DNA of 64,000 nucleotides from CAXRDE01 sp964229355. Its GTDB lineage: Bacteria; Cyanobacteriota; Sericytochromatia; UBA7694. The DNA is taken from NCBI GenBank assembly GCA_964229355.1, contig CAXRDE010000003.1, positions 25,531 to 89,530 on the forward strand. The letters run 5' to 3'. Within the stretch, counting starts at the first letter, position 1. Every line of letters starts with the position of its first letter. Made by a program: the position numbers and the translations under genes. Below are positions 59,202 to 64,000 of the stretch, in pieces. The notes below the pieces were generated by a model. The model made no database searches. It had not been told where the DNA came from and saw nothing but the letters and a program-made list of their open reading frames with translations.

Positions 59202-60671
59202 TTAAGCGGTGAGGCGTTCTGCCGGCTGGCCCGATGGGTCCAATTGGCCCTGGGCAATGGTAAAAATAAACGTGGTACCATGGCCATCGCTGGTGGCACG
59301 AATTTTTCCCCCATGCATTTCTACCACCTGTTTACTGATGGTCAAGCCCAAACCACTCCCCCCAGAGTTCTGGCGGCGCTGGCGGTTTTGCTCCACACGA
59401 TAAAAGCGGTCGAAAATATAGGGCAAATCTTCCTGAGGAATGCCAATCCCTGTGTCTTGCACCCGAAACTCCACGGCGTTTTCAAGACGACGGGCAATGA
59501 CCCGCACCTCGCCACCGGTGGGGGTAAACTTGACGGCATTGTTCACCAGATTAATCAGCACCTGGCCCAGACGCAGTTGGTCTGCTTCAATGGTTTCTAA
59601 TTCAGGTTCAATGTTTTCCAGAATGGCCACGCCTTTTTTCTCCGCCAACGGACGCACCGTTTGAATGGAGTCATGCACCACTTTACGAATATCTAAGGCT
59701 TTTAAGGCCAGGGTTTCATGGGCACTTTCTAAGCGAGAGAGGTCCAGCAAGTCATTCACCAAAATATGCATGCGGTCCGCTTCGCGCAACAGATTGCGAA
59801 TAAACTCAGAACGCACTTTCTCATCGTCTTTGGCGCCCCCGTCCAAGGTCTCTAGCAAGAGCTTCATGGAGGTGACCGGTGTGCGCAGTTCGTGAGAGGC
59901 ATTGGTAATAAACTCAGAACGAATCTTCTCAGACTGCACTTCCTGGGTAATATCATGGTAAATAATAACGTGACCAATTTGCTTGTGCAAACGGTTGTAC
60001 AGGGGTGAAGAATAGCGCTTTAAGAATTGAGGAGGGTGTTGCAATTCGATGACATCGCAGCGGGGCAGCATGGGTTCTTCCACCATGGCGGTGTGCACTT
60101 CTTTAAACAGCTCCCGCTCCACACAGCGCTCAAACAATAGACGGTCATCGGGGTTTTGAATTAAACGCCCGGTCGCAGCAGGATTACTGGGAATCAACAT
60201 TTCCGCCATGGCAGGATTGAGCAGAACCACTTCCAAATCCATGTCGTAAATAATCAGGCCATCGTTCATACAGTGAATAATGGACTCAAGCTCATTTTTT
60301 TCTAAGTCCAGCGCCATCATTTTGAGGCCGCGACCTTCGGGCACTACGTGCTCTTGCACATGGGTGGCCAGGTCTAGCAATTGCGTTCCCAGCACACCGG
60401 TTTTGTGCAGCAGATTTTCGTCGGGCTTTTGGTGCTTGCGAATAAAGTCTAAACTTTGCGACACGTGACGAATGCGCTCAAAGCTGTGGCGGTAGCCGTA
60501 AATATTCATGCCGAGAATCACCAGCAAACCCGAGGCCATTAAAAGGGGTAAAAAGCTTGCGGAAGCAAAGACAAAGGCCAGAGCCATTAGCCCCCCACAG
60601 AGCACGACATTGATCATCACCGGGGTGAGAAAAAAGGGTTTACTCAAAGAAGGAGGGGTATTCATGGCCAT
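59202..60671 (-). CDS. Membrane sensor histidine kinase with PAS domain (PhoR/WalK class)
   Basis: The 489-residue protein has two hydrophobic segments at about residues 15-55 with almost no loop between them, so it lacks a periplasmic sensor domain. A PAS domain follows at about residues 115-225. The HisKA phospho-site is in FITNASHELRTPV. The ATPase has LINLVNNAVKF (N box), VQDTGIGIP (G1) and GGSGLGLTI (G2). It is encoded 16 bases after the response regulator gene, its evident partner. Signal is unknown; phosphate or redox are common for this class. Confidence 0.93.
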   Translation of the reverse strand: MAMNTPPSLSKPFFLTPVMINVVLCGGLMALAFVFASASFLPLLMASGLLVILGMNIYGYRHSFERIRHVSQSLDFIRKHQKPDENLLHKTGVLGTQLLDLATHVQEHVVPEGRGLKMMALDLEKNELESIIHCMNDGLIIYDMDLEVVLLNPAMAEMLIPSNPAATGRLIQNPDDRLLFERCVERELFKEVHTAMVEEPMLPRCDVIELQHPPQFLKRYSSPLYNRLHKQIGHVIIYHDITQEVQSEKIRSEFITNASHELRTPVTSMKLLLETLDGGAKDDEKVRSEFIRNLLREADRMHILVNDLLDLSRLESAHETLALKALDIRKVVHDSIQTVRPLAEKKGVAILENIEPELETIEADQLRLGQVLINLVNNAVKFTPTGGEVRVIARRLENAVEFRVQDTGIGIPQEDLPYIFDRFYRVEQNRQRRQNSGGSGLGLTISKQVVEMHGGKIRATSDGHGTTFIFTIAQGQLDPSGQPAERLTA

Positions 60672-60687
60672 AGTCTACTGTGTTCTT

Positions 60688-61401
60688 TTACTTTCCGTCT
60701 CGAATCCGTCGCTCAAAGCGATAGCCGACGCCTCGCACTGTTTGAATACGGGCGGGGTTTTCAGGATCTCGTTCAATTTTTTCCCGCAGCCAGTGAATAT
60801 GAACATCCACGGTACGGCCTTCCCCCGTAAAGTCGTAACCCCACACTTGCTCAATCAAATACTCTCGTGAGAGCACTTTATTGGCATTCAGGGCCAACAG
60901 TTTTAACAATTCAAATTCTTTGAGGGTCAGGTTGATTTTGCGATCCTCAATAAACACCTCATGGCGCTTGAGATCAATCACCAACTCACCCACTTCAATC
61001 TTGTCGGGCTCTGCCATTTTGGTGTTTTTATGGCGGGCCACCAGGCGCAAAAGCGCCTTAATGCGAGCCTGGAGTTCACGCAGGCTAAAGGGCTTGGTCA
61101 CGTACTCATCGGCACCCACCTCTAAGCCCACCACTTTATCGATTTCTTCGCCTTTGGCGGTCAGCATAATAATCGGCACCGGCAGGTCTGCACGGATCAT
61201 GCGGCACACTTCATAACCATCTAAGCCAGGCAACATAACGTCAAGAACCACAATGTCCGGCTTCTCATTGCGTGCAAGTTCAGCGCCATCGCTGCCATTG
61301 TCCGCAGTTATAACGGTGTAACCTTCTTTTTCTAAGCCGTACTTAATACTGCTTGTGATGGAAGGCTCATCATCAATCACCAACACTTTTGCATTCTTCA
61401 A
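60688..61401 (-). CDS. OmpR/PhoB-family response regulator
   Basis: The 237-residue regulator has a receiver domain with the acidic pair in VIDDEPS, the phosphorylation Asp in VVLDVMLPGLDGYEV, and the switch lysine in TKPFS. A winged-helix DNA-binding domain ends RTVDVHIHWLREKIERDPE and TVRGVGYRFE. It resembles WalR, RpaB or PhoB of other bacteria. The start appears to be a TTG ten bases after GAGGGG. The 105 bases between it and the YbjN gene hold no terminator I can see. Confidence 0.95.
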   Translation of the reverse strand: MKNAKVLVIDDEPSITSSIKYGLEKEGYTVITADNGSDGAELARNEKPDIVVLDVMLPGLDGYEVCRMIRADLPVPIIMLTAKGEEIDKVVGLEVGADEYVTKPFSLRELQARIKALLRLVARHKNTKMAEPDKIEVGELVIDLKRHEVFIEDRKINLTLKEFELLKLLALNANKVLSREYLIEQVWGYDFTGEGRTVDVHIHWLREKIERDPENPARIQTVRGVGYRFERRIRDGK

Positions 61402-61506
61402 ACGAATGTACCCCTCAACTCCAGATTGTTAAAATTATTAAACAGATTTAACATTGGGATTATACTTGTTTCACAGGTTAAAGACAAGTAGTCTGAACCC
61501 TCACCC

Positions 61507-61962
61507 TCAGTCCGCGTCAAAGCCAAACAGGACTTTATGGGAGCTTTCTCCCCCCCAGCGGTTGATAATTTTATTATCGTAATCATCTACCGCTTTTGCC
61601 ACTGCTTTAATGGCTTCTTTGAGTTCAAATCGCGTCGCATGGGTCGCAATCAACGCGTACTCAAACAGAATGTCACCATCTTCGTCAATGGCAAAAGCCC
61701 CAAAGGGGATTTCGGCATTGGCCCGCAATAAAAAGCTCAGCAAATCTGCATCAATGGTGGCCCCCACCACCACGTAAGAGGTGCAGCGCACCATAATGTC
61801 GCGCATTCCCCAGGTATGCAAACTCAAATAGAGAACGGCAGACCCCCGAATCAGGCGGTAATTGCCGTCCTCCATACGTACGGATTTCAGATCTTGCATC
61901 TCTTGAAGACACTTCTGCACACGCGAATCGACCCGTTCTGCTTCAGTCCGAAATCCAAACAT
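61507..61962 (-). CDS. YbjN-domain protein
   Basis: The 151-residue cytoplasmic protein has the YbjN layout of alternating helices and strands, with the central ADLLSFLLRANAEIPFGAFA and DGDILFEYALIA. This fold resembles type III secretion chaperones, and such proteins are common in cyanobacteria. Function is unknown. It starts six bases after the secD stop. Confidence 0.85.
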   Translation of the reverse strand: MFGFRTEAERVDSRVQKCLQEMQDLKSVRMEDGNYRLIRGSAVLYLSLHTWGMRDIMVRCTSYVVVGATIDADLLSFLLRANAEIPFGAFAIDEDGDILFEYALIATHATRFELKEAIKAVAKAVDDYDNKIINRWGGESSHKVLFGFDAD

Positions 61963-61968
61963 ATCTTG

Positions 61969-63243
61969 TTATGCTCCTTGTTTGCGCACGCGCGGCTTCA
62001 CACCGTACATGGCTGGGTTACGCATTTTACGGAAACGCACCACCACCCGCAAAATTGTACGGGTTACGGTAATGGCCGTAAACATCGAAATAATAACCCC
62101 GATGGCCAGGGTCACCGCAAAACCGCGAATCAGACCGGTACCGAAATAGTACAGCACCACACAACTGATCAGGGTTGTGGCATTGGAGTCAAAAATCGAG
62201 CTAAAGGCCCGCTTAAAACCAATTTCCACCGCATTAAAAATGGACTTACCCATGCGCAGTTCTTCTTTGGTCCGCTCAAAAATCAGGATATTGGCATCAA
62301 CCGCCATCCCAATACTGAGGATAAAACCGGCAATACCGGGAACCGTCAGGGTAATGGGAATCAGTTTAAACACGGCCAGGTTAAAGAGCGCATAGAGAAA
62401 CAAAGCAACGTTGGCCATGACACCAGGCACGCGATAGTACCACAGCATAAAAATGAGAACGACCACCAGACCAATCACACCGGCGCGGAAGCTGCGGTCA
62501 ACAGCCTCTTGACCGAGAGTAGGTCCTACCGTGCGGTTTTCTACCATCTTCAAAGGCACGGGCAATTGACCCGCCTTTAACTGAACCGCCAGAGTCCGGG
62601 CTTCTTCAGGCGAAAAATTCCCCTGAATCACCCCTTCGCCACCGGTAATGGGCGAGTTCACGTTGGGGGCAGACACCAGCGCATCATCTAAGAAAATCCC
62701 CAAAGGCTGTCCCACCAATTCGGTGGTGAGTTGGCCAAACTTTTTGGCCCCTTCGGCATTAAATTTAAAGCTGATTTCCCATTGTCCGTTTGGATTAATC
62801 GGACGGGCATCAGTTAGCATATTGCCAAACACACCAGTTTGCACCCATTTATTGGGGTCTTTGGGATCCTTTTTACGGAAGTCTAGTTTGGCGGTCTCAC
62901 CAATTAACTTGACCGCTTCTTGCGGATCGGCAATACCTGGTAATTGCACAATAATTTGGCGTTCACCTTTGCGCTGAATTAAAGGCTCAGCAACCCCCAG
63001 ACCGTCCACCCGTTGACGCACAACGGCTACTGCCGACTGCATGACTTCCTGGTTCACGGTAATGGCAGGCTCTACCACTTCGTTATCTACAATTTTTTGT
63101 TTGACATCTTGTGCTTCCACAACCAAATGGCTGCCTCCTTCAATGTCCAAACCTTTTTTAATGGGCCTGGTCAAGGAGATGAATGCCGCTCCGGCAATCA
63201 GAAGGGCAATGACAAGTAATGTGAATTTATCTCTGCTAGCCAT
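61969..63243 (-). CDS. secD: Protein translocase subunit SecD
   Basis: The 424-residue protein has an N-terminal helix, a periplasmic P1-like region with LDIEGGSHLVVEA, and a C-terminal five-helix block with GMAVDANILIFERTKEE. These are the SecD signatures. SecD with SecF uses the proton gradient to pull exported proteins across the membrane. SecF is usually adjacent, but here a YbjN gene follows and secF is not in the window. The start overlaps the upstream gene by eight bases. Confidence 0.95.
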   Translation of the reverse strand: MASRDKFTLLVIALLIAGAAFISLTRPIKKGLDIEGGSHLVVEAQDVKQKIVDNEVVEPAITVNQEVMQSAVAVVRQRVDGLGVAEPLIQRKGERQIIVQLPGIADPQEAVKLIGETAKLDFRKKDPKDPNKWVQTGVFGNMLTDARPINPNGQWEISFKFNAEGAKKFGQLTTELVGQPLGIFLDDALVSAPNVNSPITGGEGVIQGNFSPEEARTLAVQLKAGQLPVPLKMVENRTVGPTLGQEAVDRSFRAGVIGLVVVLIFMLWYYRVPGVMANVALFLYALFNLAVFKLIPITLTVPGIAGFILSIGMAVDANILIFERTKEELRMGKSIFNAVEIGFKRAFSSIFDSNATTLISCVVLYYFGTGLIRGFAVTLAIGVIISMFTAITVTRTILRVVVRFRKMRNPAMYGVKPRVRKQGA

Positions 63244-63937
63244 ATGCTTTGCTCTTTTCGCTTTGTTCTTTCTTCAATTGCGCCAGTTGCGCTTCTACGT
63301 CTTGCAGAGCCAGAGGAGCGTGCGAAAGGGCTTCTCTCACCTGCAATAAACCTTCGGCATGCGCCTGCAAATCGGTCTGGCTCCAGTGTTTTTGATGTTG
63401 CTTGAGCGATTCAGTTAATGCCTGCAACACCCGCTCTGCTTGCTGGTGCCGTTGCTGTAAGTCTTGCTGGTGGTCGAGCAGTTGGGTTCGCATATCCTGC
63501 ACAATCCTCAAGCGATCTTCACAACGTCTTAAATTCAGTTTAACCCGATGGGGGGCTGCCTGGGGAGTTTTTTCCAAACGATAGGCCATTAAAAGCAAGG
63601 TTTCTGCTTCTTTTAGCACATATTTTGACTGTTCCAGAACGTGGGCCTGTGGACGCCACAGCGAAAAATGAAAACGCTGGCCCAATTGCAGATCGGCCTG
63701 TTGGACCTCGTCCACAGCCCGCCGCAACATTTTCATGACCGCCTCGGTTTGGGCAAAGGCAGCCTGAGGAACCTTACGCGGCGATTCCTCCACCACAGGC
63801 GATTCCTCCACCACAGGCGATTCTTCCACCACAGGTGATTCCTCCACCACAGGCGATTCCTCCACCACAGGCGATTCCTCCACCACAGGCGATTCTTCCA
63901 CCACAGGCGATTCTTCCACCACAGGCGATTCCTCCAC
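63236..63937 (-). CDS. Partial gene: coiled-coil protein with ESPVVE hexapeptide repeats, 5' end missing
   Basis: At least 233 residues are visible; the true N terminus lies beyond the contig end. The visible front consists of the repeated hexapeptide ESPVVE encoded by 18-bp units. The remaining 180 residues are helical and Gln/Leu-rich with heptad spacing (e.g. LLDHQQDLQQRHQQAERVL). Function is unknown. The apparent GTG start at 63937 is just a valine codon of a repeat next to adapter sequence. It sits directly upstream of secD. Confidence 0.7.
   Translation of the reverse strand: MEESPVVEESPVVEESPVVEESPVVEESPVVEESPVVEESPVVEESPVVEESPRKVPQAAFAQTEAVMKMLRRAVDEVQQADLQLGQRFHFSLWRPQAHVLEQSKYVLKEAETLLLMAYRLEKTPQAAPHRVKLNLRRCEDRLRIVQDMRTQLLDHQQDLQQRHQQAERVLQALTESLKQHQKHWSQTDLQAHAEGLLQVREALSHAPLALQDVEAQLAQLKKEQSEKSKAYG
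63781..63937 (-). repeat. 18-bp tandem repeat, at least eight full copies
   Basis: The unit GCGATTCCTCCACCACAG on the plus strand repeats eight times from 63781 to 63924 with a few C/T changes, plus 13 bases of a ninth copy. On the minus strand each unit encodes Ser-Pro-Val-Val-Glu-Glu in some register. Copy number at the contig end is unresolved. Confidence 0.95.
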
Positions 63938-64000
63938 AGATCGGAAGAGCGTCGTGTAGGGAAAGAGTGTAGACGAGCGTGTAGATCTCGGTGGTCGCCG
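63938..64000. other. Illumina i5 adapter sequence, not genomic
   Basis: Bases 63938-63970 (beginning AGATCGGAAGAGCGTCGTGT) equal the reverse complement of the TruSeq read-1 adapter. Bases 63979-64000 (GTGTAGATCTCGGTGGTCGC plus CG) equal the P5 flow-cell end. The eight bases between, AGACGAGC, are where the i5 index sits. The contig therefore ends in read-through adapter. Confidence 0.97.

Noticed and set aside
63781..63937. CRISPR-like or minisatellite array
   Set aside because: The units are directly adjacent with no spacers and keep an open reading frame on the minus strand, so it is a coding tandem repeat.

Overview
The window looks like a chromosomal contig of a non-phototrophic relative of Cyanobacteria, most likely Vampirovibrionia (Melainabacteria). 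That placement is inference. It rests on a DUF3326 protein otherwise familiar from cyanobacteria, the order sepF-proC-yggT, a YbjN-type protein, an OmpR-type regulator with a PAS histidine kinase, SpoIID, and a Gram-negative envelope (Omp85 protein, TolC, lipoproteins, DUF2490 barrel). No photosynthesis genes, rRNA, tRNA, insertion sequence or CRISPR array was seen. GC content is moderate except for one AT-rich stretch at 36.5-37.3 kb.

0-13.7 kb is a reactive-sulfur island. It holds a CsoR-family repressor, two persulfide-dioxygenase-type metallo-beta-lactamases, two rhodaneses, a TsdA-like dihaem cytochrome, a haem-binding DUF3365 lipoprotein, a two-part YeeE/YedE (PmpAB-like) sulfur transporter, a TauE/SafE exporter, a peroxiredoxin, an exported beta-carbonic-anhydrase homologue and DUF202, DUF2490 and DUF3326 proteins. 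Seven promoter regions in this island carry a related element (ATA, a G-run, then TATA), which suggests one sulfur-responsive regulon. A serine hydrolase, endonuclease V and a solute-binding protein sit inside it.

13.7-36.4 kb is mostly housekeeping. It includes glyS, a Cas4-like nuclease, an outer-membrane protein, a MerC-like protein, a baeRF protein, moaD-moaE, mtaB, two tandem metallo-hydrolases, queA, spoIID, an exported GH1 glycosidase, an Omp85 protein, smpB and priA.

32.5-40.1 kb contains four proteins beginning Met-Gly-Ser-Ile with glycine-zipper segments. Two are a fresh tandem duplication; one carries an EF-hand. A decayed NHL-repeat gene lies among them. This is the best candidate for an undescribed system.

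40.1-53.2 kb carries tyrS, two unknown proteins, a six-gene ABC efflux operon with TolC and three different periplasmic adaptors, a YkgJ protein, a stand-alone minus-strand unit with a 22-residue reading frame, and an M14 carboxypeptidase. 53.2-63.9 kb carries a polytopic membrane protein, a Tat-type Rieske protein that seems to start at ATT, yggT, proC, sepF, a 5'-nucleotidase, a two-component system, a YbjN protein and secD. The contig ends inside an 18-bp tandem repeat and runs into 63 bases of Illumina i5 adapter, so the last bases are not genomic.
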